From: Oxalobacteraceae bacterium
Lineage (GTDB): Bacteria > Pseudomonadota > Gammaproteobacteria > Burkholderiales > Burkholderiaceae_D
Reading direction: 5' to 3'
Length of the DNA stretch: 50,548 nt
Assembly (NCBI GenBank): GCA_027490255.1
Contig: JAIXYM010000143.1
Span: 1 to 50,548, forward strand
Below, in pieces: positions 27,249-35,409 of this stretch. Below the pieces are notes generated by a model, which had not been told where the DNA came from, ran no database searches, and saw only the letters and a list, made by a program, of their open reading frames with translations. The position numbers were made by a program, and so were the translations under genes. How positions within the stretch are numbered: the first letter of the stretch is position 1; each line of letters starts with the position of its first letter.

Positions 27249-29087
27249 TTACTGACCGCGCAGGAACAGCTTGTCCAGATCAGACAGCGCCAGCTGCACC
27301 CAAGTGGGCCGACCGTGATTGCACTGGTCCGCGCGATCAGTCGCTTCCATTTGGCGCAGTAGTGCATTCATTTCAGGGATGCTCAGCTGACGATTGGCTC
27401 GCACAGCGGTATGACAGGCGAGGGTGCCCAGCAGTTCGTTGCGCCGCTCGGTCAGTACATGCGAGCCGCCGTACTCTCGAACATCGCGCAGGATATCGCG
27501 CGCCAGTGCCTGCGCATCGCTGTTGGCCAGTAGCGCAGGTATTGCGCGTACTGCCAGCGTAGTGGGTGACAGCACGGCCATATCGAAACCGAGTGCGGCG
27601 AGTACTTCGCTGTTCTCCTCGACGGTGCCAATATCAACAGGATCAGCAATCAGCGTCACCGGTATCAGCAGCGGCTGCAGTTGTACTGAATCCGATTGCA
27701 GCGCATGCTTGAATTGTTCATAAAGAATGCGCTCATGGGCCGCATGCATGTCCACCAGCACCAGACCCGCACGATTTTGTGCAAGCACAAAGACGCCATG
27801 CAGTTGCGCAAGCGCGAAGCCGAGCGGGAATTCCTCGGTCTCTGCATCATGGGTGACATCGCTATTTGATTTGCCTGAAAAATTCGAAAGACCTGATGCA
27901 TAGGCGGCCAGCGGCGATGGCGCTGTGGATGACAAAGCACCGCGAAACATTTCGCCATAGCTGAACGTGTTTTGTGCCACGCCCAAAGATGCTTGTCTGG
28001 GTTGATTTTGTATCCAGGGCAATGCACCTGATGCAGCAGGCATGGGTGCTGGCGCGGTTCCTTGTGCTGTTGCTGACGTGCGGGCCAGTGTGCGACTGAC
28101 TGCGTGAAAGACAAATTGATGTACGGCGCGGCTATCGCGAAAACGCACTTCGATTTTTGAGGGATGTACATTCACATCCACTAATGCAGGATCGAGATCG
28201 AGGCGAAGTACATAGGATGGAAAGCGATCGCCATGCAGCACGTCCTGGTATGCGGCGCGCACTGCATGCGTGAGCAGCTTGTCGCGTACAAAACGACCAT
28301 TCACATAAAAATACTGCGAGTCTGCTCGTGAGCGAGCGGCTGTTGGCAGTCCAACAAAGCCGTGCAAGCTCAGCGGCCCGGCGGCTTCTTCCAGTGGCAG
28401 GCGTGCCTGTGCGAATTCATCGCCCAAAATGTGCGAACTGCGTTGCTCGAGCGAGCTTTCTTGCCAGTGATCGACTGTCTTGCCGTTGTGGCTTAGGGTA
28501 AAGCGCACATCCGGTCGAGCCAATGCGATGCGGCGAACGACCTCAGCGCAGTGGCCGAATTCGGTTTGTTCTGTCTTGAGGAATTTACGACGGGCGGGTG
28601 TGTTGAAGTACAGATCCTGAACATCAATCACCGTGCCTTGTGCGCCGGATGCCGGTGATGCCTTGTCGGGCGAGTGGCCGCTGATTTGCCAGGCATGCGC
28701 CTGCGCATGACTGCGCGAGGTGAGTGTCAATTGCGAAACGGAAGCGATCGACGCCAGCGCCTCGCCGCGAAAGCCTAGCGTGTTGACGTTTTCCAGATCG
28801 ACCAAGCTGGCGATTTTGGAGGTTGCATGGCGTGCCAGCGACAAAGGTAATTGTTCAGGCGGTATGCCACAGCCGTTGTCGGTGATGGCGATTCTTTTTA
28901 CGCCGCCGGCCTCCAGCCTGACCGTGATTTGTGTCGCGCCCGCATCCAGTGCGTTTTCCAGGAGTTCTTTGACGACAGCAGACGGGCGCTCGATGACTTC
29001 GCCGGCCGCAATCTGCGAAATCAGCTGATCAGGTAGCGGTCGAATGACCCGTTCTGCAGGGAGGGAGTTGCTGGTCGTTTGAGACAT
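27249..29087 (-). CDS. mutL: DNA mismatch repair protein MutL with endonuclease motif
   Basis: A 612-residue GHKL ATPase from the ATG at 29087. ATP-binding motifs are ENALDAGAT, DNGCGI and TLGFRGEALASI in the first 110 residues, with DVNVHPSKIEVRF further on. The C-terminal domain keeps the metal-dependent nicking motif in the form DMHAAHERILYE (about 446-457), plus ACHTAVR and CNHGRP. This is the endonuclease-type MutL found in bacteria without MutH. The earlier GTG at 29117 would add ten residues with no family match. A TATAAT sits directly before the chosen start (separate entry). Confidence 0.95.
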   Translation of the reverse strand: MSQTTSNSLPAERVIRPLPDQLISQIAAGEVIERPSAVVKELLENALDAGATQITVRLEAGGVKRIAITDNGCGIPPEQLPLSLARHATSKIASLVDLENVNTLGFRGEALASIASVSQLTLTSRSHAQAHAWQISGHSPDKASPASGAQGTVIDVQDLYFNTPARRKFLKTEQTEFGHCAEVVRRIALARPDVRFTLSHNGKTVDHWQESSLEQRSSHILGDEFAQARLPLEEAAGPLSLHGFVGLPTAARSRADSQYFYVNGRFVRDKLLTHAVRAAYQDVLHGDRFPSYVLRLDLDPALVDVNVHPSKIEVRFRDSRAVHQFVFHAVSRTLARTSATAQGTAPAPMPAASGALPWIQNQPRQASLGVAQNTFSYGEMFRGALSSTAPSPLAAYASGLSNFSGKSNSDVTHDAETEEFPLGFALAQLHGVFVLAQNRAGLVLVDMHAAHERILYEQFKHALQSDSVQLQPLLIPVTLIADPVDIGTVEENSEVLAALGFDMAVLSPTTLAVRAIPALLANSDAQALARDILRDVREYGGSHVLTERRNELLGTLACHTAVRANRQLSIPEMNALLRQMEATDRADQCNHGRPTWVQLALSDLDKLFLRGQ

Positions 29088-29093
29088 CACCTG

Positions 29094-29099
29094 ATTATA
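29094..29099 (-). promoter_or_regulatory. Candidate -10 box abutting the mutL start
   Basis: On the minus strand TATAAT ends 7 nt before the A of the mutL ATG (29087), so transcription would begin at or beside the start codon. The -35 region at 17-nt spacing (29117-29122) is poor, so this may be chance. Confidence 0.3.
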
Positions 29100-29197
29100 C
29101 CGAGGGTGGCAGAACACTTTTCAGGCGCGTTCTGTCATGCCATTGGCAGAACCAGCGTGTATCATCGGCGCTTTTTGCGGCTTCTCTCAGGCGGACA

Positions 29198-29902
29198 ATG
29201 GATTTTTCACAACTTCTGAGCCTTGTGCTTCATGTCGATAAATCGCTGGACACGATGCTGTTGGCCTACGGGCCCTGGGTATATGCGGTTTTGTTTGCGA
29301 TTGTATTTGCGGAAACAGGACTGGTAGTTTTCCCTTTTTTGCCCGGTGACACGCTGTTATTTGTCGGTGGCGCATTCTGCGCGAATGGCGAGATGGATGC
29401 CGGACTTCTTATCGTGCTCCTGATACTCGCCGCAGTCATCGGCAACACCGTGAATTACTACGTGGGTCGCGCAATCGGTCAGCAAGTCTATACCCGCAAT
29501 TATCGTTGGCTTGACAGACAAGCGCTCGAAAAAACACATGCCTTCTTTGACAAACATGGTGGCAAGACCATCGTCATCGCGCGCTGGTTGCCCGTGGTGC
29601 GCACCTTTGCGCCATTTGTGGCGGGTGTCTCCGGTATGAGTCTGGCGCGCTTTCAGTTCTATAACGTGACTGGTGCCGTGTTTTGGGTGGTGGCGCTGGT
29701 GATGGCCGGCTACTTCTTCGGCAATATCCCCGTGATTCGAGATCATCTCAATACCATCGTGCTACTCGGTGTGGCTGCGGCCGTGGTGCCGGTAGCGCTG
29801 GGTGCGGTGTGGCGGTTTGTTGCTAAGTTTCGCAAAGGTGGGGCATCTGGCGCTGCCAGTGTTTCAGACAAAGACGCTGGATCCCGGCTTCCGCCGGGAT
29901 GA
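29198..29902 (+). CDS. DedA-family inner-membrane protein
   Basis: A 234-residue membrane protein of the DedA/VTT family, which are proton-dependent transporters or scramblase-like proteins; undecaprenyl-phosphate or phospholipid flipping is proposed for members. Family motifs are FAETGLVVFPFLPGDTLL (about 38-55), GNTVNYYVGRAIG and FFDKHGGKTIVIARWLPVVRTFAPFVAG. About five hydrophobic segments are visible. The last ten residues (KDAGSRLPPG, 225-234) and the stop codon are encoded by the left end of a repeat element beginning at 29870, so the native C-terminus has probably been replaced. It is divergent from mutL. Confidence 0.92.
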   Translation: MDFSQLLSLVLHVDKSLDTMLLAYGPWVYAVLFAIVFAETGLVVFPFLPGDTLLFVGGAFCANGEMDAGLLIVLLILAAVIGNTVNYYVGRAIGQQVYTRNYRWLDRQALEKTHAFFDKHGGKTIVIARWLPVVRTFAPFVAGVSGMSLARFQFYNVTGAVFWVVALVMAGYFFGNIPVIRDHLNTIVLLGVAAAVVPVALGAVWRFVAKFRKGGASGAASVSDKDAGSRLPPG

Positions 29903-30073
29903 CAGTTTGGGAGCCAGAAGTCTCAATTACGTCAACACCTGCATGTGATGACTGCTGCATGGGCAGACCGCATGTGGTCTGAAACCCCCGCTGCACCCTC
30001 CGCCGGGATGACGACTTTAAAGCCAATAGACCTTCGAACGTCATCCCAGCGAAAGCTGGGATCCAGCGTCTTT
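29870..30073. repeat. Full-length hairpin-ended repeat element, copy 1 (204 nt, MITE-like)
   Basis: Terminal inverted repeats of about 34 nt: the left starts AAAGACGCTGGATCCCGGCT and the right is its near-complement ending AGCTGGGATCCAGCGTCTTT. Each end is itself a hairpin (GGGATCC-type arms). Inside are module B (29931-29952, GTCAACAC-N6-GTGATGAC) and module C (29961-30013, GGGCAGACC...GGTCTGAAA and so on). No transposase is encoded. It overlaps the dedA 3' end and fills most of the space before the convergent amiC. Confidence 0.8.
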
Positions 30074-30160
30074 ACACTGCTACTGGCAGTGTGTGCTTTT
30101 AGGTGATTGAACTTGCTAACACGAAATACAGCTATAAAAAAAATTCCCTGCAAGTACCCA

Positions 30161-31447
30161 TCAGGTAAGCGGATTCTTCCGCATGCTCGGATGCTTGACC
30201 AGATATTTTTGTATCCCGCGCATCAGCGCATCTGCCATCTTGTCCTGATAACTTTCATCCGTCAGCTTCGCTTCCTCTTCCGGATTTGAAATAAACGCAG
30301 TCTCGACCAGAATGCTGGGAATATCCGGTGCCTTGAGTACCGCAAATCCAGCTTGTTCTACCTGCGCCTTGTGCAGGCGATTGATGTTACCGATTTCGCC
30401 TAATACGGATTTGGCGAGCTTCATGCTGTCATTGATTTGCGCTGTGGTCGAGAGATCAAGCAGCACGGTGGCGAGTTGCTGGTTTTTACTGCGCAGATTG
30501 ACACCGCCAATCAGATCAGCGGCATTTTCTTTGTTGGCCAGCCAGCGCGCTGCTGTTGAACTGGCGCCCTTTTCTGATAACGCAAACACCGATGAACCGC
30601 GCGCGGTAGGTTCAACGAATGCGTCTGCATGAATCGACACGAAAAGATCAGCCTGCACCTTACGCGCCTTTTGTACGCGCACATTCAATGGAACGAAATA
30701 ATCACCATCTCGTGTGAGCATCACCCGTACGTTAGGTTGCTGTTCGAGTCGTGATTTGAGGCGGCGCGCGATCGATAGCACGACATTTTTTTCGTAGCTG
30801 CCGCCACGACCCACGGCACCCGGATCCTCGCCGCCATGCCCAGGATCGAGCGCGATGGTGACCATGCGCGTTAGGGGCGTGAGCTTGTCTTCATTCGAAC
30901 CGGGTTTTGCCGCGGAGGGATTATCAGCGGGCGGACGCAGATCGGCCGAGGGCGGATTTTTTTGCAGGAAATCGGCAATCGGATCGACAGGATTGAGCGG
31001 GAAAAGATCAAAGATCAAACGATGCTTGTATTCGCCTACGGGCTCCAGTGTGAAGACCTGCGGTTGGATTTCTTCTTTCAGATCGAATACCATGCGAACG
31101 ACACCGGGTCGGTTCTGGCCGACTCTGACCTGAGCGATGTAGGGGTCGTTTGGCTGAATTTTTGCGACTAGGCTCTTGAGTTTGTTATCCAGCTCTACGC
31201 CCTCGATTTCCACGACCAGTCGATGCGGGTCTTTGACGATGAAATGAGAGGCCTTGAGCTTGCTATCGTTTTCTACCGTGACGCGAGTGTAATCGGCAGC
31301 TGGCCACACCCGTACCGCAACGATGCCGGCAGCGCGTGCCTGTCCCGTTGTGCAGACCGAGAGCAATAGCGTGGCGCCGGCTTTGAGTACCGTGCGTCGT
31401 GATGCGGGTTTTACTTTGTCCAGTGGAGATCCAGGTGGTTTAGGCAT
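30161..31447 (-). CDS. amiC: N-acetylmuramoyl-L-alanine amidase AmiC, Tat-exported
   Basis: A 428-residue periplasmic amidase that cuts septal peptidoglycan during cell separation. The N-terminus has a twin-arginine motif SRRTVLK at 16-22 before a hydrophobic stretch ending near ARAAG, as in E. coli AmiA/AmiC. An AMIN domain (about 40-140) would target it to the septum. The Amidase_3 domain (about 195-420) has the zinc ligands in ALDPGHGGEDPG (His), the following YEKNVVL (Glu) and SIHADAF (His), and the catalytic Glu in ILVETAFISNPEEE. Its start overlaps the tsaE 3' end by 37 nt. Confidence 0.95.
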   Translation of the reverse strand: MPKPPGSPLDKVKPASRRTVLKAGATLLLSVCTTGQARAAGIVAVRVWPAADYTRVTVENDSKLKASHFIVKDPHRLVVEIEGVELDNKLKSLVAKIQPNDPYIAQVRVGQNRPGVVRMVFDLKEEIQPQVFTLEPVGEYKHRLIFDLFPLNPVDPIADFLQKNPPSADLRPPADNPSAAKPGSNEDKLTPLTRMVTIALDPGHGGEDPGAVGRGGSYEKNVVLSIARRLKSRLEQQPNVRVMLTRDGDYFVPLNVRVQKARKVQADLFVSIHADAFVEPTARGSSVFALSEKGASSTAARWLANKENAADLIGGVNLRSKNQQLATVLLDLSTTAQINDSMKLAKSVLGEIGNINRLHKAQVEQAGFAVLKAPDIPSILVETAFISNPEEEAKLTDESYQDKMADALMRGIQKYLVKHPSMRKNPLT

Positions 31448-31896
31448 ATCGTGCCTTGTTCAGAATTCGCGCACAATTCTACCGTACGACCTTCACCTGC
31501 GACAGAGAGAAACACATCCAGATCGGCCGGCGGGAGCAAGCCCTGAGCCTGTTCCGGCCACTCCACCACGCACAGATGTTCACTGTCAAAGTATTCACGA
31601 AAACCGGCATCAATAAATTCTTCAGGACTGCCCATGCGGTAAAGATCGAAATGCATCAAGCTTAAAGATTTGCCATCTACGTTGATCGCATAGGGTTCAA
31701 CGAGTGTGTAGGTGGGGCTTTTTACGCGGCCTGAGTGCCCCGCGGCTTGCAGCAGCGCGCGCGTAAGACTTGTTTTGCCGGCCCCCAGTTCACCGTGAAG
31801 ATAGATTTTCAGTCCCGGCGTCAGCGTGCGTGAGAGTGCGGCGCCCAGCGCTTGCGTGCTTGTTTCGTCGGGAAGTTGGGTGGTCCAGCGCTGCAT
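31411..31896 (-). CDS. tsaE: tRNA threonylcarbamoyladenosine biosynthesis ATPase TsaE
   Basis: A 161-residue P-loop ATPase that works with TsaB and TsaD (encoded at 39720) in making t6A37. The Walker A motif is GELGAGKT at 35-42; SPTYTLVEPY and LMHFDLYRM are the family segments. It precedes amiC with a 37-nt overlap, a pairing common in proteobacteria. It diverges from queG across a 124-nt spacer that contains an 18-bp inverted repeat. Confidence 0.95.
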   Translation of the reverse strand: MQRWTTQLPDETSTQALGAALSRTLTPGLKIYLHGELGAGKTSLTRALLQAAGHSGRVKSPTYTLVEPYAINVDGKSLSLMHFDLYRMGSPEEFIDAGFREYFDSEHLCVVEWPEQAQGLLPPADLDVFLSVAGEGRTVELCANSEQGTICLNHLDLHWTK

Positions 31897-31926
31897 CTCT
31901 TAAAATGATCCTTTTACAAGGTACCT

Positions 31927-32015
31927 AGAGTCTCTATCAAAATGAGTGCCACCAAGCGGCGCGGTCGCTGGAAAGGCGACCTCAACGTGGGTAGCGGCAT
32001 TTTGATAGAGACTCT
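31927..32015. repeat. Perfect 18-bp inverted repeat with a nested hairpin between tsaE and queG
   Basis: Arms AGAGTCTCTATCAAAATG (31927-31944) and CATTTTGATAGAGACTCT (31998-32015) are exactly complementary, 53 nt apart. Inside is a second perfect pair, GGTCGC (31963-31968) and GCGACC (31976-31981). The right arm ends 5 nt before the queG ATG. There is no T-run and both flanking genes start here, so a terminator is unlikely. Confidence 0.8.
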
Positions 32016-32020
32016 TATTC

Positions 32021-33109
32021 ATGGATCCGATTCAGTCAACCAAACTCGCGCAGGACATACGGCAGTGGAGCATAGCGCTCGGCTTTGCCGATCTGCGCAT
32101 TGCGGATGCCCACCTCGATGGGGCACACGAACAGTTGCAACAGTGGCTTGACGCGGGCTTTCACGGTGAGATGGATTATATGGCAGCGCATGGCACGCGG
32201 CGCGCTCGTCCTGCTGAATTGGTGCCGGGGACGGTAAGTGTGATCAGCGCGCGCATGGATTATCTGCCGCAGCAGACTGATATCGATTGGCGTGAACATG
32301 AAACTCGGCGTCTGTCGGACCCCGATGCTGCGGTGGTGTCGGTGTATGCCCGTGGTCGGGATTATCACAAGGTTTTGCGCTCTCGCTTGCAGCAGTTGGC
32401 TGACAAAATTGCTGCGGCCATCGGCCCCTTTGGCTACCGTGTGTTTACTGATTCGGCACCTGTGATGGAAGTAGAAATCGCGCGACGTGCCGGTATGGGC
32501 TGGCGCGGCAAGCACACGCTGCTGCTCAATCGCGATGCGGGCTCGATGTTTTTTCTGGGCGAGATTTTCACGGATTTGCCTTTGCCTGCAGACTCGCCCA
32601 CCAGTGATCACTGTGGCGAGTGCCGCGCCTGCATTGACGTTTGTCCTACCCAGGCCATCGTCGCGCCTTATCAGCTGGATGCCCGCCGCTGTATTTCGTA
32701 TCTCACCATAGAACTCAAAGGCAGCATACCGACCGAGTTTCGCCCGCTGATAGGCAATCGTGTGCTCGGATGTGATGACTGTCAGCTCGCCTGTCCCTGG
32801 AATAAATTCGCGCAGCGCAGTGTTTTACCTGACTTTGAAGCGCGCAATGGGTTGGAAAGTGCGACGCTGATTGAGTTGTTCGCGTGGAGTGAGGATGAAT
32901 TCAATCAGCGGCTCGAAGGTAGCGCGATACGGCGCATCGGGCATGAGCGCTGGCTGAGGAATATTGCTGTGGCGCTCGGGAATGCTTTGCGAAGCGGTGG
33001 TGATAATGGCAAAGCGAGTACAGTGGCGGCCTTGAATGCTCGTGCTGACCATCCGTCTGCGCTGGTGCGTGAGCATGTGCAATGGGCCTTGGGTTGCGAC
33101 GACGTTTGA
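32021..33109 (+). CDS. queG: Epoxyqueuosine reductase QueG
   Basis: A 362-residue cobalamin- and iron-sulfur-dependent enzyme that performs the last step of queuosine synthesis on tRNA. Two [4Fe-4S] binding sites are seen from about residue 198: CGECRACIDVCP, then C of RRCISYL and CDDCQLACPWN. Conserved segments include FTDSAPVMEVEIARRAGMGWRGKHTLLLNRDAGSMFFLGEIFTDLPL. A C-terminal HEAT-like helical tail is consistent with the family. It diverges from tsaE, as is common in betaproteobacteria. Confidence 0.95.
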   Translation: MDPIQSTKLAQDIRQWSIALGFADLRIADAHLDGAHEQLQQWLDAGFHGEMDYMAAHGTRRARPAELVPGTVSVISARMDYLPQQTDIDWREHETRRLSDPDAAVVSVYARGRDYHKVLRSRLQQLADKIAAAIGPFGYRVFTDSAPVMEVEIARRAGMGWRGKHTLLLNRDAGSMFFLGEIFTDLPLPADSPTSDHCGECRACIDVCPTQAIVAPYQLDARRCISYLTIELKGSIPTEFRPLIGNRVLGCDDCQLACPWNKFAQRSVLPDFEARNGLESATLIELFAWSEDEFNQRLEGSAIRRIGHERWLRNIAVALGNALRSGGDNGKASTVAALNARADHPSALVREHVQWALGCDDV

Positions 33110-33130
33110 AGAATCGTTAGCCTAAACATC

Positions 33131-33219
33131 GTCGTCACCTGCATGTGATGACGGTCGTTGTTGAGACGAACGTAAAACTTCCACCGTCATCCCGGCGAAA
33201 GCCGGGATCCAGTGTCTTT
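33131..33219. repeat. Truncated copy of the hairpin-ended repeat element
   Basis: Contains module B (33131-33152, GTCGTCAC-N6-GTGATGAC) and a right-hand terminal unit (33185-33219) with arms ATCCCGGC and GCCGGGAT, ending GGATCCAGTGTCTTT. The left end and module C are missing. It lies between the convergent genes queG and the AEC permease. Confidence 0.75.
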
Positions 33220-33232
33220 ATCTAAGAGCCTC

Positions 33233-34126
33233 TTAGTGCGCCAGCATCAGCCAGACTGGCAGCGTGACAATCGACAGCAGCGTACCCGCCGAAATCAGAA
33301 AAGCGACCAGTGGGGCATTACCACCCATGCGGGCGGCTAGCACGTAGGCGCTCGATGCCGTGGGCAATGCGCAGAACATCACCGCAATTTGTAGTTGCAG
33401 CGGCGGCAGCTCGAACCAGCGACCGATCGAGAGTGCAATTGCGGGCAGTGCGAGCAATTTCACTGCGATGAAATAGGCGCTGATACCGCGTGCTTGCGAC
33501 AGCGCATTCAGTTTTAGACCGGCGCCCACCATAATCAGGCCCAGTGCAATCGAGGCGCTGCCCATGCGCGATAGCGTTGTCGCGACCACCTCAGGCAGGC
33601 TGCCACCGGCAAGGTTGAACAAGGTGCCACTGGCGGTAGAAATCAGCAGGGGATTTTTTATAATCTCGGGTAATAGGGAGCGATTACTACCATGGGCGAG
33701 TGCATGCACGGCCGCTGTATTACAAAGCGGTACAGCGAAGCCGATGATCAGTGCCATTAGCGATGTGCCTGCTTCGCCGCCGAGCCGGAAAGCGATGGCC
33801 AGCGCGATGTAGGAATTGAAGCGGAAAGCGGTTTGTACGCCTGACTCGAAGATCATGGGTCCCGGCCTGAACAGGGGCTTGGCCAGCCAACCCAGCGCGA
33901 TGCCACAAGCGACCGCGATCAGCGCCACCTGCAGCAATTTGCCCGTCGTATGAAAATCCAGCGGCGTTCTAGCTGTGGAAACGAAGAGCAGGGCGGGGAA
34001 AAGGATGAAATACACCAGCTTTTCCAAGCCGGTCCAGAAGCTATCGCCCCAGTCTGTGAGGCGAATCAGGACGTAACCGATTAGGATCAGCGTGAAATCG
34101 GGTACTAGGAGGGTGAGAATATTCAT
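33233..34126 (-). CDS. AEC (auxin efflux carrier)-family permease
   Basis: A 297-residue membrane protein with about ten hydrophobic helices in two similar halves. FRFNSYIALAIAFRLGG and the C-terminal FCALPTASSAYVLAARMGGNAPLVA are typical of AEC-family transporters such as malonate or other organic-anion carriers. The substrate is unknown. It is divergent from the TRAP receptor gene dctP, so both may belong to organic-acid uptake, but this is only suggested by the neighbourhood. Confidence 0.82.
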   Translation of the reverse strand: MNILTLLVPDFTLILIGYVLIRLTDWGDSFWTGLEKLVYFILFPALLFVSTARTPLDFHTTGKLLQVALIAVACGIALGWLAKPLFRPGPMIFESGVQTAFRFNSYIALAIAFRLGGEAGTSLMALIIGFAVPLCNTAAVHALAHGSNRSLLPEIIKNPLLISTASGTLFNLAGGSLPEVVATTLSRMGSASIALGLIMVGAGLKLNALSQARGISAYFIAVKLLALPAIALSIGRWFELPPLQLQIAVMFCALPTASSAYVLAARMGGNAPLVAFLISAGTLLSIVTLPVWLMLAH

Positions 34127-34258
34127 TATTTTTATCGCATCCGGACCCGGATCTTACGATATTCCCTGCAATTGGCCGCAGTTTGGCAAGAGAGTCGCGG
34201 GTTGTCATACTGCCGCTGAGCAGACACAATACGCGCCGAGAACAGAATAATGCGTTTT

Positions 34259-34270
34259 TATCAATTGATA
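34259..34270. promoter_or_regulatory. 12-bp palindrome upstream of dctP, possible operator
   Basis: TATCAATTGATA is a perfect palindrome 46 nt before the dctP ATG, in the divergent spacer between the AEC permease and the TRAP operon. Position and symmetry suit a dimeric regulator; no regulator gene is adjacent. Confidence 0.3.
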
Positions 34271-34315
34271 GAGACGCCAAGAAACGCTAAAAACCCTTGA
34301 TCCGTCGGAGACCTC

Positions 34316-35311
34316 ATGAAACGCTGCTTTCTGCTCGCTGCATTCACGCTCACCTGTTTGTTGAACGGCTCGGTGTTTGCCGATGCACCCATCGTCATCA
34401 AGTTCAGCCACGTAGTCGCCAAAGACACGCCCAAAGGCAAGGCCGCTGAAAAATTCAAGGCACTCGCCGAAGCGGCCACCAAAGGTAGGGTAAAAATCGA
34501 GCTTTATCCCAACAGCACGCTTTATAAAGACAAAGAAGAATTGGAAGCGCTCCAGCTGGGCGCTGTGCAGATGCTGGCACCTTCATTGGCCAAGTTCGGT
34601 CCTCTGGGCGTGAAGGAGTTCGAACTCTTTGATTTGCCGTTCATTTTTAATGACAAGCAGGCGCTGTACCGCGTCACGCAGGGGCCGATTGGTCAGGACA
34701 TGCTGAAGAAGCTGGAGAATAAAGGCATACGCGGTCTGGCGTATTGGGACAATGGTTTCAAGATGATGACCTCGAATCGTCCCATGCGCGTGCCCGCCGA
34801 TATGAAGGGTTTGAAGTTGCGTATTCAGTCATCCAAGGTGCTGGATGAACAAATGCGCGCGCTGGGTGCGAATCCGCAAGTGATGGCTTTCTCCGAGGTA
34901 TATCAGGCGATGCAGACCGGTGTGGTGGATGGCGGTGAAAATCCACCGTCGAATATCTTTACGCAAAAGATGCACGAGGTACAAAAGCATTTGACCGCCA
35001 CGAATCATGGTTATATCGGCTACGCGGTTATCGTGAATAAAAAATTCTGGGACAAATTACCCGCCGATATACGCGCCCAGCTTGAAACTGCGATGAAAGA
35101 GGCGACCGATTATGCAAACAACATCGCGCAGCAGGAAAATGATCAGGCGCTGGAGAATATTCGCAAGTCAGGTAAGACGGTGATCTACGTGCCTAATGAT
35201 GCCGAGCGCGCCGAATGGCGCAAAGCGCTGCTACCGGTTCACAAGGCTATGGAAGATCGTATCGGTAAAGAACTGATCGATGCGGTTAATAAAGCGACGG
35301 CGGCAAAGTAA
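34316..35311 (+). CDS. dctP: TRAP transporter solute-binding protein DctP
   Basis: A 331-residue periplasmic receptor that delivers a carboxylate ligand to the DctQM permease. The signal peptide ends near residue 22 (LAAFTLTCLLNGSVFA-DAP). The body begins IVIKFSHVVAKDTPKGKAAEKF, typical of the DctP/SiaP family, and holds the ligand arginine segment LKGLKLRIQSSKVL; AMQTGVVDGGENPPSNI follows. The sequence resembles C4-dicarboxylate receptors, but the ligand is not fixed by this. GGAG lies 7 nt before the ATG. It is separated from dctQ by a 413-nt gap holding a repeat element. Confidence 0.92.
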   Translation: MKRCFLLAAFTLTCLLNGSVFADAPIVIKFSHVVAKDTPKGKAAEKFKALAEAATKGRVKIELYPNSTLYKDKEELEALQLGAVQMLAPSLAKFGPLGVKEFELFDLPFIFNDKQALYRVTQGPIGQDMLKKLENKGIRGLAYWDNGFKMMTSNRPMRVPADMKGLKLRIQSSKVLDEQMRALGANPQVMAFSEVYQAMQTGVVDGGENPPSNIFTQKMHEVQKHLTATNHGYIGYAVIVNKKFWDKLPADIRAQLETAMKEATDYANNIAQQENDQALENIRKSGKTVIYVPNDAERAEWRKALLPVHKAMEDRIGKELIDAVNKATAAK

Positions 35312-35409
35312 GCTTGCACTGTTTGTGTCTGCGCGCTCAGTGCGTGTGCAAATCTGAATTTGAGTTGTCTGCATAAGCTATGAAGTGAGTGAATGTACTT
35401 AGGTAAAGG

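Noticed and set aside
29932..30153. Minus-strand frame inside repeat copy 1 encoding VIPAEG/VIPAEAGIQ-like peptides
   Set aside because: This peptide is the well-known spurious translation of the ATCCCGGC...GCCGGGAT repeat; it has no domain and follows the repeat boundaries. The same applies to frames at 29823-30044, 35239-35568 and 35611-35955.
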